Source: an uncultured Clostridia bacterium (GTDB taxonomy: Bacteria; Bacillota; Clostridia; Lachnospirales; CAG-274). From it: DNA of 58,978 nt. Below are positions 16,425 to 24,711 of this stretch, one piece after another; within the stretch, counting starts at the first letter, position 1; each line of letters opens with the position of its first letter. Location of the stretch: contig CALWOZ010000011.1 in NCBI GenBank assembly GCA_944383305.1, positions 1 through 58,978 of the forward strand, given 5' to 3'. The notes under the pieces were generated by a model. That model saw only the letters and a list, made by a program, of their open reading frames with translations. It was not told the DNA's origin and did not search any database. A program made the position numbers and the translations under genes.

Positions 16425-17155
16425 ATGGTATTATTATGTCATTTTCAATGTATACTACTATACCAATGCCACAAAATAAATGGGAAGAGAAAAATTTCCC
16501 TTTTATTATAGTAGGTTTACCATTTGTTGGATTAGTTATAGGACTAATATGGTTTTTTATATCTAAAATATTAATTAATACTAACCTATCTATTACTATA
16601 AATTCTACTATAATTTGTTTAATACCATTATTTTTAAGTGGATTTATACATATAGACGGATATATGGATACCTGTGATGCTATCTTTTCTAGAGCAAGTT
16701 TAGAAAAAAAATATAAAATATTAAAAGATTCTCACGTTGGAGCTTTTGCTGTTATTGGATTGTTAATAATAGGTTTAATATACTATGTTTCTATTTATGA
16801 AATTTTAAGTAAACAAAAAAATATAATACCACTAATTTTTATACCAATTTTTTCAAGGGGTATTACAAGTTTATTTATTATAAAAACTAAACCTATATCA
16901 GAAGAAGGGTTTATTGCTAGTTTTAAAAAGGAGTTAAATAACAAACATTTTATTAGCATTATATTTATTTTAACAGTGTTTTTCATATTATCATATTTTT
17001 TAGGTATAATAAAAATAGTTTGTATTAATATAATGCTGTGTATTATTTTTACTTTGTATTGTATAAAAGATTTAAAGGGGATTTCTGGTGATTTATGCGG
17101 ATTTATAATAACTACTAGTTCAGCTATGTCTTTATTTTTTTTAGCTATATTATAG
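16418..17155 (+). CDS. cobS: Adenosylcobinamide-GDP ribazoletransferase CobS
   Basis: This 245-aa polytopic membrane enzyme joins GDP-cobinamide and alpha-ribazole (phosphate). Motifs: FSMYTTIPMP near the N-terminus, the metal-binding SGFIHIDGYMDTCDAIFS (about 71-88) with the conserved DGxxDxxDA pattern, and LKDSHVGAFAVIGL. Six or so membrane helices follow. The start lies inside the end of cobU, so translation is coupled. Confidence 0.95.
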   Translation: MLNGIIMSFSMYTTIPMPQNKWEEKNFPFIIVGLPFVGLVIGLIWFFISKILINTNLSITINSTIICLIPLFLSGFIHIDGYMDTCDAIFSRASLEKKYKILKDSHVGAFAVIGLLIIGLIYYVSIYEILSKQKNIIPLIFIPIFSRGITSLFIIKTKPISEEGFIASFKKELNNKHFISIIFILTVFFILSYFLGIIKIVCINIMLCIIFTLYCIKDLKGISGDLCGFIITTSSAMSLFFLAIL

Positions 17156-17164
17156 GAGGGGCTT

Positions 17165-17545
17165 ATGATATTAATTATAGGAGGAGCTTATCAAGGTAAA
17201 TTAGATTTTGCTAAAAGTGAATTTAACATTGGTGAAAGTGATATATTTTATTGTAATGATAAAAATATAGAAATAGATTTTAATAAAAATATTATAGCTA
17301 ATATAGATAAATTTATTTTGGCTATGATAAAAAATAATAAAGAGCCTATAAAATATATAAATGATAATATACATAAATTTAGTAACAAAATAATAACTTG
17401 TGAAGATATATCTTGTGGAGTTGTTCCAATAGATTATCAAATGCGTGTTTTAAGAGAAAGTATAGGACACTGTTTATCTATATTATCAAAAAATAGTGAT
17501 AGGGTGGTTAGATTATTTTGTGGGATACCAATGGACTTAAAATAA
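17165..17545 (+). CDS. Short CobU-like protein
   Basis: This 126-aa protein has a degenerate P-loop GGAYQGKLDFA at the N-terminus. Its end, CEDISCGVVPIDYQMRVLRESIGHCLSIL...RVVRLFCGIPMDLK, parallels the last third of CobU (NExGxGvVP...R.fRD..G..Nq...). The middle is much shorter than in CobU (about 180 aa). The same operon has a full CobU, so this paralogue is probably accessory. Similar short forms accompany cobS and cobC in other Clostridia; its reaction is unknown. It starts 9 bp after cobS and overlaps the next gene by 28 bp. Confidence 0.72.
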   Translation: MILIIGGAYQGKLDFAKSEFNIGESDIFYCNDKNIEIDFNKNIIANIDKFILAMIKNNKEPIKYINDNIHKFSNKIITCEDISCGVVPIDYQMRVLRESIGHCLSILSKNSDRVVRLFCGIPMDLK

Positions 17546-18120
17546 CAATTAGCTTAATAAGACACGGAAAGACTTATGCTAATGAAAAGAAATTATATTA
17601 TGGATTTTCTGATATAAGTTTAAGTGAGGCTGGAATAAAAGAACTTTATAATTTAAAACAAAATATAAAGTATCCAAAAGCTAGGCTATTTATAACAAGT
17701 GGACTTAAACGAACAATAGAAACCCTTAATATACTTTTTGGTAATGTAGATTATATAATAAATGAAGATTTAAAAGAAATGAATTTTGGTGATTTTGAAC
17801 TTAAAAGCTATGAACAATTAAAAGATAATAAAGACTATATTAAATGGATTCAAAATATAGATAAAAATATAATTCCTAATGGAGAAACAAAAAAACAGTT
17901 TGAAAATAGAGTTATTAAAGGATTTAATAATATATTTAAACATTGTTTACAAAATAAAATAGAAGATGTAGTTATTGTTTGTCATAGTGGAGTAATCTCT
18001 ACTATTATGCAAAATATTTTTAAAGAAGAAAATAAAAACTTTTATGAATGGTTACCTGACTATGCCAAAGGATATACTATAACTTTTAAAAATAAATATA
18101 AATATTATAAAAAAATTTAG
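17518..18120 (+). CDS. cobC: Histidine phosphatase, probable alpha-ribazole phosphatase CobC
   Basis: This 200-aa histidine phosphatase (phosphoglycerate mutase-like) has the catalytic SLIRHGKTYANEKK (about 13-26), the second Arg in TSGLKRTIETLNIL, Glu in MNFGDFELKSYEQL, and the second His in VVIVCHSGVIS. In this operon it should remove the phosphate from alpha-ribazole phosphate or cobalamin phosphate. The start is a TTG at 17518 inside the preceding gene; no good ATG lies upstream of the RHG motif. The overlap points to coupled translation. Confidence 0.85.
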   Translation: MWDTNGLKITISLIRHGKTYANEKKLYYGFSDISLSEAGIKELYNLKQNIKYPKARLFITSGLKRTIETLNILFGNVDYIINEDLKEMNFGDFELKSYEQLKDNKDYIKWIQNIDKNIIPNGETKKQFENRVIKGFNNIFKHCLQNKIEDVVIVCHSGVISTIMQNIFKEENKNFYEWLPDYAKGYTITFKNKYKYYKKI

Positions 18121-18131
18121 GAGGACTAAAG

Positions 18132-19103
18132 ATGAAAAATTTAAAAAAATTTATTCTAATTTTTGGAATAATTATGACAATAGTAGGTTGTAGTAGTACA
18201 ACAAATACAAATGAAAGCACAGAAACTACTACTTCTGATATTGTATCAAATAGTGAACAAAGCAGTAATAATGTTATAGATAGAGAAGGCAATGAAATTA
18301 CTTTACCTGAAAAAACAGACAAAATAATTTCATTAGCACCTAGTATAACTGAAACTTTAGTTAATTTAGGACTTAGTGATAACCTTGTTGCAGTAGATAA
18401 ATATTCTTTAGACATAGAAGGAGTAAATAAAGAGTTACCAATATTTGATATTATGACTCCAGATTCTGAAAATATAGTAGCTTTACAACCAGATATTATA
18501 TTTGGAACTGGTATGAGTAAATCTAATGGAACTGACCCTTTTGCACCAATGATAGAGATGGGAGCATTTGTAACAGTTATTCCTACCTCTACAAGCATTG
18601 AGGGTATAAAAGAAGATATATTATTTATAGGTCAAGTTACAAAAAAAGAAGAAGAAGCTGAAAAAATTGTTAGTGATTATGAATCAAAAATAAATGAAAT
18701 TGTAGCCAAAATAGAAGAAAATAAATCACAAGAACCAATTAGTGTATATTTTGAAACCTCTCCTATGCCAGAGGCATATACATTTGGACAAAATACATTT
18801 TTAAATGATATGATTAATTTATTAGGCGCAAAAAATATATTTGATGACCAAGATGGTTGGATACCTGTTTCTGAAGAACAAGTTGTAGCTAAAAATCCAA
18901 GTGTTATATTGACAAATGCAGACTTTTTAGAAAATCCAGTTGAAGATATAAAAAATAGAGCAGGCTTTGAAAATGTAGATGCTGTTAAAAATAACAGAGT
19001 TTATTTAATAGAACAAAATACAAGCTCAAGGTCTAATGAAAACTCTATAATAGCTTTTGAAAATATGGCTAAAGCATTATATCCAGATTTATTTACAAAT
19101 TAA
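18132..19103 (+). CDS. btuF: Corrinoid/metal ABC transporter substrate-binding lipoprotein (BtuF-like)
   Basis: This 323-aa protein has a lipoprotein signal with lipobox TIVGC (Cys about 19) and a Ser/Thr/Asn-rich linker. It then has a periplasmic-binding-protein-3 fold: IISLAPSITETLVNLGL, LQPDIIFG, a long linking helix (EAEKIVSDYESKI) and NDMINLLGAKNIF. This architecture serves vitamin B12, heme and siderophores. Its place inside the riboswitch operon, with FecCD-type permease and ATPase genes convergent next door, makes cobinamide/cobalamin the likely cargo. Confidence 0.85.
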   Translation: MKNLKKFILIFGIIMTIVGCSSTTNTNESTETTTSDIVSNSEQSSNNVIDREGNEITLPEKTDKIISLAPSITETLVNLGLSDNLVAVDKYSLDIEGVNKELPIFDIMTPDSENIVALQPDIIFGTGMSKSNGTDPFAPMIEMGAFVTVIPTSTSIEGIKEDILFIGQVTKKEEEAEKIVSDYESKINEIVAKIEENKSQEPISVYFETSPMPEAYTFGQNTFLNDMINLLGAKNIFDDQDGWIPVSEEQVVAKNPSVILTNADFLENPVEDIKNRAGFENVDAVKNNRVYLIEQNTSSRSNENSIIAFENMAKALYPDLFTN

Positions 19104-19112
19104 GGTGAAAAT

Positions 19113-19994
19113 ATGGCTAAAATAATAATGATACAAGGGACATCTTCTGGAGTTGGAAAGTCTATATTTTCTACTATACTATGTCGAATATTTAAACAAG
19201 ATGGATATAAAGTTGCACCATTTAAAGTACAAAATATGTCATCTAATGCACATATTTTAAAAAATGGAGATAAAATTGCTAGAACACAAGCCATTTCTGC
19301 TTATGCCTGTGGCTTAGAACCAGACTTTAAAATGAATCCTATTTTACTTGTACCTAGTGAGAATAAAACTGAAGTTTATATAAATGGTAGATATAAGGGG
19401 AATATGGATAGGTTTAAATACGAAGATATAAAAAATGAAATTTTTAGCGAAGCTTTAAATTCTTTTTATAAACTTTGTGATGAAAATGATATAGTTGTTA
19501 TAGAAGGGGCAGGAAGTCCCGTTGAACTTAATCTTATAAAAAATGATATTGTAAATATGGGCTTTGCCAAAAAAGTAAATGCTCCAGTTTTATTAATATC
19601 AGATATATCAAGAGGAGGTATATTTGCATCTTTATATGGTACTATTAATCTTATGTCAAAAGAAGAACAAAGCCTTATAAAAGGTATTATTATAAATAAG
19701 TTTAAAGGTGATATTAAATATTTTGAAGATGGTATAAATATTATAGAGGACAATTGTAAAAAAGAGGTGTTAGGTGTTTTACCATATTTTGAAATAAATA
19801 TTGAAGATGAAGACAGTCTTGTAGATAGTGGAGAAATGAAGACAAAAGAAATTATAATGAATAATTTAAAATGTGAAAAAACAGAAGAAATGTATATAAA
19901 ATATTTAGAAGAACAATTTGATTTATTAGCTAAAAACTTTAGAGAACATATAAATATAAATAAAATTTATGAAATTTTAAATATTAATAGTTAA
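19113..19994 (+). CDS. Cobyric acid synthase homologue lacking the GATase domain
   Basis: This 293-aa protein has the complete N-terminal ATPase domain of CobQ: QGTSSGVGKS P-loop (8-17), CRIFKQDGYKVAPFKVQNM (24-42), MNPILLVPS, IEGAGSPVELNL, DISRGGIFASLYGT, and GVLPYFEINIEDEDSL. It then jumps to KYLEEQFDLLAKNFREHIN...KIYEIL, which matches the extreme C-terminus of CobQ. The glutamine amidotransferase domain of about 200 residues, with its catalytic Cys, is missing in frame. Usual CobQ length is about 490-510. It cannot use glutamine by itself; it may use free ammonia or have changed role. All neighbours are salvage genes. Confidence 0.85.
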   Translation: MAKIIMIQGTSSGVGKSIFSTILCRIFKQDGYKVAPFKVQNMSSNAHILKNGDKIARTQAISAYACGLEPDFKMNPILLVPSENKTEVYINGRYKGNMDRFKYEDIKNEIFSEALNSFYKLCDENDIVVIEGAGSPVELNLIKNDIVNMGFAKKVNAPVLLISDISRGGIFASLYGTINLMSKEEQSLIKGIIINKFKGDIKYFEDGINIIEDNCKKEVLGVLPYFEINIEDEDSLVDSGEMKTKEIIMNNLKCEKTEEMYIKYLEEQFDLLAKNFREHININKIYEILNINS

Positions 19995-20000
19995 CAACTT

Positions 20001-20040
20001 AAAAATGGGAAAGTATAAATTTATATACTTTCCCATTTTT
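20001..20040. terminator. Two-way terminator between the cob operon and btuD
   Basis: A 17-bp perfect stem joins AAAAATGGGAAAGTATA (20001-20017) and 20024-20040 around AATTTA, with A and T tracts on both sides. It lies 6 bp past the cobQ-like stop. On the reverse strand its 5' arm codes for the last residues of the ATPase (KKWESI), and the stop codon is in the loop. Confidence 0.85.
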
Positions 20041-20782
20041 TTAAACTTTTTATCATATATTCTTTTATATTAATATTGTAAACTTCATTTAAAATATTAG
20101 TTTTTAAAATATTATCACTTTTATCAAAAGATTTTATACAACCATTTTCTAAAACCATCATATTATCTGTCAATACCATAGCTAAATTTATATCGTGTAT
20201 TACTCCTAATATTGTTTTATTATATTTTTTGCCCCATTCTTTTAAAAATTCTATTAGTTCTATTTGATATTTAAAGTCTAAGTGATTTGTAGGTTCGTCT
20301 AAGAGGACAATATTAGGGTCTTGTGCTATTAATCTAGCTAAAAAAACCCTTTGTAATTGACCACCAGATAAATTTGAAATAAATTTATCTTTAAAATTTA
20401 TCATACCAACAGTTTTTAAAGCTTCTAAAACTATATTTTCATCATTTTTATTATTATTTATATAAAATTTATCTTGATGAACATATCTTCCCATCATAAC
20501 TGTGTCAAAGACAGTATAATTAAAGCTAATAGACATTAGCTGACTAAGCATACCTATTTCTTTAGCTAGTTCTTTTCTTTTTATGGTTTTAATATTTTTG
20601 TCATTAATATATATATTACCACTAAAATTTATATTGTTTATAATACATTTTAAAAGAGTTGTCTTTCCACAACCGTTTGGACCAATAATACTTAAATTTT
20701 CACCTTTTTTAAGTGTAAAGCTAATATTATTTAAAGCTTTAAATTTATTATAATATACAGAGATATTATCTACTTTTATCAT
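20021..20782 (-). CDS. btuD: ABC transporter ATP-binding protein, B12/siderophore type (BtuD/FecE-like)
   Basis: This 253-aa protein starts at ATG 20782, 10 bases after AAGGA; an upstream in-frame extension of 16 codons lies inside the permease gene. Walker A is GPNGCGKTT, the Q-loop GMLSQLMSISF, the signature LSGGQLQRVFLARL, Walker B NIVLLDEPTNHLD and the switch His GVIHDIN. This is the class of importer ATPase that pairs with FecCD permeases. It starts 4 bp after the permease stop. Its 3' end lies inside the shared terminator. B12 uptake is inferred from the facing btuF. Confidence 0.92.
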   Translation of the reverse strand: MIKVDNISVYYNKFKALNNISFTLKKGENLSIIGPNGCGKTTLLKCIINNINFSGNIYINDKNIKTIKRKELAKEIGMLSQLMSISFNYTVFDTVMMGRYVHQDKFYINNNKNDENIVLEALKTVGMINFKDKFISNLSGGQLQRVFLARLIAQDPNIVLLDEPTNHLDFKYQIELIEFLKEWGKKYNKTILGVIHDINLAMVLTDNMMVLENGCIKSFDKSDNILKTNILNEVYNINIKEYMIKSLKKWESI

Positions 20783-20786
20783 AAGA

Positions 20787-21794
20787 TTATTTCCTTTTAT
20801 CAAAATATAAATATATAAAAAATGGAGCACCTATTGCAGAGGTTATGGCTCCAACTGGTAGCTCTATTGGGGATACAATAGTTCTAGCTACTAAATCACA
20901 TAAAACCATAAAAGTACCACCTAATATTAATGACATAAATAAAACATATTTATGGCTAGCACCAAATATTTTTCTAGTTATATGTGGTGTGAACAAATCT
21001 ATAAATCCTATAATACCTACTATTGAAACTATAAAGCCAGTCAATAAAGAAGCCATAGATAATAAAAATAATTTAATTTTTTTAATGTCAACTCCACTAA
21101 TAGTGGCTTGTTCATCTCCAAAAGTTAATATATCCATTTCTCTATATTTAATAAAAACTAAAAGAGATATAATTAACACAGTAGGGTAGAGAACTAATAA
21201 ATATATATTATTTTTCATAGAAAAGCTACCCATTTGCCAAAAAATAAGGTTTTGTAAATCTTCTTTTGCAAAAGTCATTATTATAGATAACATAGCATTA
21301 GTAAAAAGAGAAAAAGCCATACCCGTGAGAATTATAGCATTATTTTGCATTGTCCTATCCATTTTTGTAGCAATAGATATGGCTATAAATACTGTTATTA
21401 TACCAAATATAAATCCAAAAATTTGAATAGAAAATATACCAAATATATATATTTTAAAAAGCATACAAAAACTAGCACCAAGAGCAGAGCCAGATGAAAC
21501 TCCAAGAGTATAAGATGAAGCTAGTGAGTTTTTCAATACAGATTGTATTATAGCTCCACTTAGTGAAAGACCAGCTCCACAAATAAAAGCTAATAGTACT
21601 CGTGGAAATCTTATTTTCCATAATATAGATAAAAATGTTTCATTTATTTCTATAAAGTTAAAATTAAATATTTTATATAATAAAATATTTATAGTTTGTA
21701 TTGGAGGGATAAATACACTTCCAATTCCCATAGCTAATATAAAAATTATACTACTTAATATTAAACATGGTATTATTTTAGATATATTTTTCAT
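20787..21794 (-). CDS. btuC: ABC transporter permease, FecCD/BtuC family
   Basis: This 335-aa protein has about ten membrane helices. Family motifs include WKIRFPRVLLAFICGAGLSLSGAIIQSVLKNSLA (residues about 61-94), GVSSGSALGASF, and GIIGFIDLFTPHITRKIFG (about 263-281), the ATPase contact region. It sits 20 bp after speB and directly before the ATPase. The periplasmic partner is on the opposite strand at the end of the cob operon, so the transporter is split between two convergent operons. Confidence 0.93.
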   Translation of the reverse strand: MKNISKIIPCLILSSIIFILAMGIGSVFIPPIQTINILLYKIFNFNFIEINETFLSILWKIRFPRVLLAFICGAGLSLSGAIIQSVLKNSLASSYTLGVSSGSALGASFCMLFKIYIFGIFSIQIFGFIFGIITVFIAISIATKMDRTMQNNAIILTGMAFSLFTNAMLSIIMTFAKEDLQNLIFWQMGSFSMKNNIYLLVLYPTVLIISLLVFIKYREMDILTFGDEQATISGVDIKKIKLFLLSMASLLTGFIVSIVGIIGFIDLFTPHITRKIFGASHKYVLFMSLILGGTFMVLCDLVARTIVSPIELPVGAITSAIGAPFFIYLYFDKRK

Positions 21795-21814
21795 AAAAAC
21801 CTCAAATATAGTTT

Positions 21815-22678
21815 TTAACTATTAATAAGCATAGCACATAGTATTTCTCTAAGTACTTTACAAGCAACAGCAGTAGAAACACCACTATGGTCATAATGTG
21901 GAGATAATTCTACTATATCTGCTCCAATAATATCTAAAGTGGAAACCTGTTTTATGGCGTTTATAAGTTCATTAAAAGTAACACCGCCAGCTTCTGTTGT
22001 ACCTGTACCAGACATAATAGAAGGGTCTAATACATCTAAATCTACTGAAAAATAAACAGGTTTATCTTTTATTTTTTTTACAATTTCATCTAAAGTGTCA
22101 AAGTTAAATTTATTAATGTAGGTATGTCCTTCTTTAGACCAATAAAATTCTTCCTTTGTACCACTTCTTATACCAAATTGATATATTCTATTATCTCCAA
22201 TAAAGTCCCATACTCTTTTAAAAACACTAGAGTGAGATAATTTTTCTCCTAAATATTCCTCTCTTAAGTCTGTATGAGCATCAAAATGTATAATGTGTAA
22301 GTCAGGATATTTTTTAAAAGCTTCTTTTATAACAGGTAAGGACACTAAATGTTCTCCACCTATCATAAAAGGTTTTTTATTAGCGTCAAATATTTTTTTA
22401 GCTTGTTCTTGTATAATGTCTAAGGCGCCTTGAGTAGAACCAAATGGTAAGTCTAAATCACCGCTATCATTTACCTTATAATCTTCTATATCTAAATCAA
22501 AATAAGGACTATATGTTTCTAATCCTATTGATTCTACACGCATTATTTGAGGAGCAAATCTAGTACCAGGTCTAAATGTTGTAGTCCCATCAAATGGAGC
22601 ACCAAAAATAATATGGTTTGAATCTTCAAAGCTATGTTCACATCCTAAAAATTTTTTAGGTAAAAAATTTATATCCAT
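21815..22678 (-). CDS. speB: Agmatinase (ureohydrolase family)
   Basis: This 287-aa manganese enzyme hydrolyses agmatine to putrescine and urea. Motifs of the arginase/agmatinase fold are GGEHLVSLP, the metal-binding HFDAHTDLREEY, and SVDLDVLDPSIMSGTGTTEAGG. The N-terminal GAPFDGTTTFRPGTRFAP is typical of agmatinase rather than arginase. It follows the arginine decarboxylase by 22 bp, so the two form a two-step putrescine pathway. No spermidine synthase is present here. Confidence 0.94.
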   Translation of the reverse strand: MDINFLPKKFLGCEHSFEDSNHIIFGAPFDGTTTFRPGTRFAPQIMRVESIGLETYSPYFDLDIEDYKVNDSGDLDLPFGSTQGALDIIQEQAKKIFDANKKPFMIGGEHLVSLPVIKEAFKKYPDLHIIHFDAHTDLREEYLGEKLSHSSVFKRVWDFIGDNRIYQFGIRSGTKEEFYWSKEGHTYINKFNFDTLDEIVKKIKDKPVYFSVDLDVLDPSIMSGTGTTEAGGVTFNELINAIKQVSTLDIIGADIVELSPHYDHSGVSTAVACKVLREILCAMLINS

Positions 22679-22700
22679 ATTTTATATCCTTTCTAAAGAA

Positions 22701-24179
22701 TTATTCATTTTCTTCTTCACCAAGAACTTTTATTATACCAGGCTCTTCATCATCATTCATAACTACACAGTTTTGTTCCATATAGTATTTATAACTAGAA
22801 ATGATTTTTTCCGTTATAAGCTCACCTGGAATTATCAAAGGTATACCTGGTGGATAAATCATAATAGATTCTCCACAAACTTGACCTAAAGCATCATCTA
22901 TACAAATGGTACTTTTAGGAGAAAAATAAGCATCTCGAGGTAAGACAATTGTTTTTGGTTTTTCAAAGAAGTTAGATATTTCTATTTTAAATGGTTTTTG
23001 TTTACCATAAAATCTTTTAGATAAATCTTCAAAAGCAGATACTAAAGTATCTATTGTTTCATCTGTATCACCTATACCAACAACTGCTAATACAACATAA
23101 CTTTCAGCAAGTTCTAATTGAATATTATATTCTTCTTTTAAAATTTTATAAACCTGGAAGCCAGAAAGTCCTAGTTCATTAACTTTTATAACAAATTTTG
23201 TATCGTCAAAGTCATATATACCGTGTTCATCATTTTCATCTATATAATCCTCAGATATAACAGATATTCCTTGTACTTTAGATAGTCTTGCTTTGGCTTC
23301 GGCACATTTTTTTAATAACTCTGAAAATATTTTTTTGCCTTTTAAAGCTAGATTAGAGCGGGCTATATCCATACTAGCTAATAATAAATAAGATGCACTT
23401 GTTGTTTGCATAAGGTTTATAGTACCTCTTATTTTATTTATATCTATTATACCCTCGTTATGAAACAAAGCCGAACTTTGAGTAAGAGAACCTGCTGTTT
23501 TATGTAAACTAGCAGTAGACATATCTGCACCAAGCTTCATAGCACAGTCTGGTAAATATGGATGAAAAGGAAGATGTGCTCCGTGAGCTTCATCTACTAA
23601 TACAGCTATATTATGTCTATGACATATTTTTATTATTTTTCTAAGGTCAGATGCTACACCAAAATAGGTAGGATTAATTATAAAAATAGCTTTAGCATCT
23701 GGATGAGCTTTAATAGTTTCCTTAACATTTTCTACTTTAACACCATTTGCTATACCATAGTTATAGTCTATTTCTGGTTGTATAAATATAGGAGTTGCAC
23801 CAGATAAAATAATAGCATTAATAACGGATTTATGTACGTTACGTGGTATAATTATTTTATCTTTTGGAGAACAAGCACTAAGTATCATTGTTTGGACACC
23901 AAATGTAGAACCATTTACTAACATAAAGGCATTATCGGCACCATATGCCTCTGCCAAGAGTTCTTCTGCTTCTAATATTACCCCGACAGGATGTGAAAGC
24001 ATATCTAATTCTTTTGTAGAATTTGCATCAAAAGATACTATGTCTTCACCCATAGCTTTAGCTATAAAAGTATCTTTATTTTTTTTATGACCCGGAACGT
24101 CAAAGTGTACTATATTTTCTTCTCTATATTTTGATAGAGCTGTAAAAATAGGAGTTAACTTTTGTTTTTCTAAGTTCAT
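22701..24179 (-). CDS. speA: Arginine decarboxylase (Orn/Lys/Arg decarboxylase family, PLP)
   Basis: This 492-aa PLP enzyme is of the short Gram-positive type. Motifs: VHFDVPGHKK near residue 24, LVNGSTFGVQ, DEAHGAHLPFH, and the PLP lysine in STASLHKTAGSLTQSSAL (Lys about 227). The C-terminal domain (about 370-490) ends QVCGESIMIYPPGIPLIIPGE, typical of the family. The agmatinase directly downstream makes arginine the likely substrate, though lysine decarboxylases look similar. It has its own upstream promoter. Confidence 0.9.
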   Translation of the reverse strand: MNLEKQKLTPIFTALSKYREENIVHFDVPGHKKNKDTFIAKAMGEDIVSFDANSTKELDMLSHPVGVILEAEELLAEAYGADNAFMLVNGSTFGVQTMILSACSPKDKIIIPRNVHKSVINAIILSGATPIFIQPEIDYNYGIANGVKVENVKETIKAHPDAKAIFIINPTYFGVASDLRKIIKICHRHNIAVLVDEAHGAHLPFHPYLPDCAMKLGADMSTASLHKTAGSLTQSSALFHNEGIIDINKIRGTINLMQTTSASYLLLASMDIARSNLALKGKKIFSELLKKCAEAKARLSKVQGISVISEDYIDENDEHGIYDFDDTKFVIKVNELGLSGFQVYKILKEEYNIQLELAESYVVLAVVGIGDTDETIDTLVSAFEDLSKRFYGKQKPFKIEISNFFEKPKTIVLPRDAYFSPKSTICIDDALGQVCGESIMIYPPGIPLIIPGELITEKIISSYKYYMEQNCVVMNDDEEPGIIKVLGEEENE

Positions 24180-24265
24180 TTTTTATAACACCCTTAAATA
24201 TCTTTTTTAGATATCGCACCCATTCTATAATTTATTTTGTTTAAATTTATTTTAATTGTAAGATA

Positions 24266-24293
24266 ATTATATACAAAAAAAATAAATAGTCAA
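24266..24293 (-). promoter_or_regulatory. Promoter of speA-speB-btuC-btuD
   Basis: On the reverse strand TTGACT (24288-24293), 16 bp, TATAAT (24266-24271). The start would be near 24259, leaving an 80-nt leader with a small GATATCTAAAAAAGATATT hairpin (about 24202-24220). Confidence 0.6.
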
Positions 24294-24711
24294 CTTAAAT
24301 TTTAACATATTTTATATTAATTTTTCAATATAAATTAAAAATTTTTTTATAAAATTTTTTTAATTTATATTAATATAAAAATAGATTTAATTTGAATTAA
24401 TATATATAGATAAAATATAATAACTAATATAACTATTATAAGTAAATAGTAATATATTAAAATAATAACATATAAATTTTATAATTTTTATATATTTTTC
24501 ATCATAAATTGGAATTTTACAAAAAATATATACATATAATATAATTTAAAATATTATTTAGTTATATTTTATGTAAAATATAACAATAATATAAATTGAA
24601 TATAAACTTTATTAAATATTTAATTAAAAAAATATATTGAAAATTATTTTTAAAAGAGTAAAATATATAAAATAGTGTTAATTTATAAAATAATTATAAG
24701 AGGTGCGAAAA
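24294..24711. other. Extremely AT-rich divergent intergenic region
   Basis: About 400 bases are almost wholly A and T. I see no open frame, no RNA gene and no clear operator. It separates the reverse-strand polyamine operon from the forward antiporter gene and must hold the antiporter promoter, for which no good consensus pair stands out. Confidence 0.5.
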
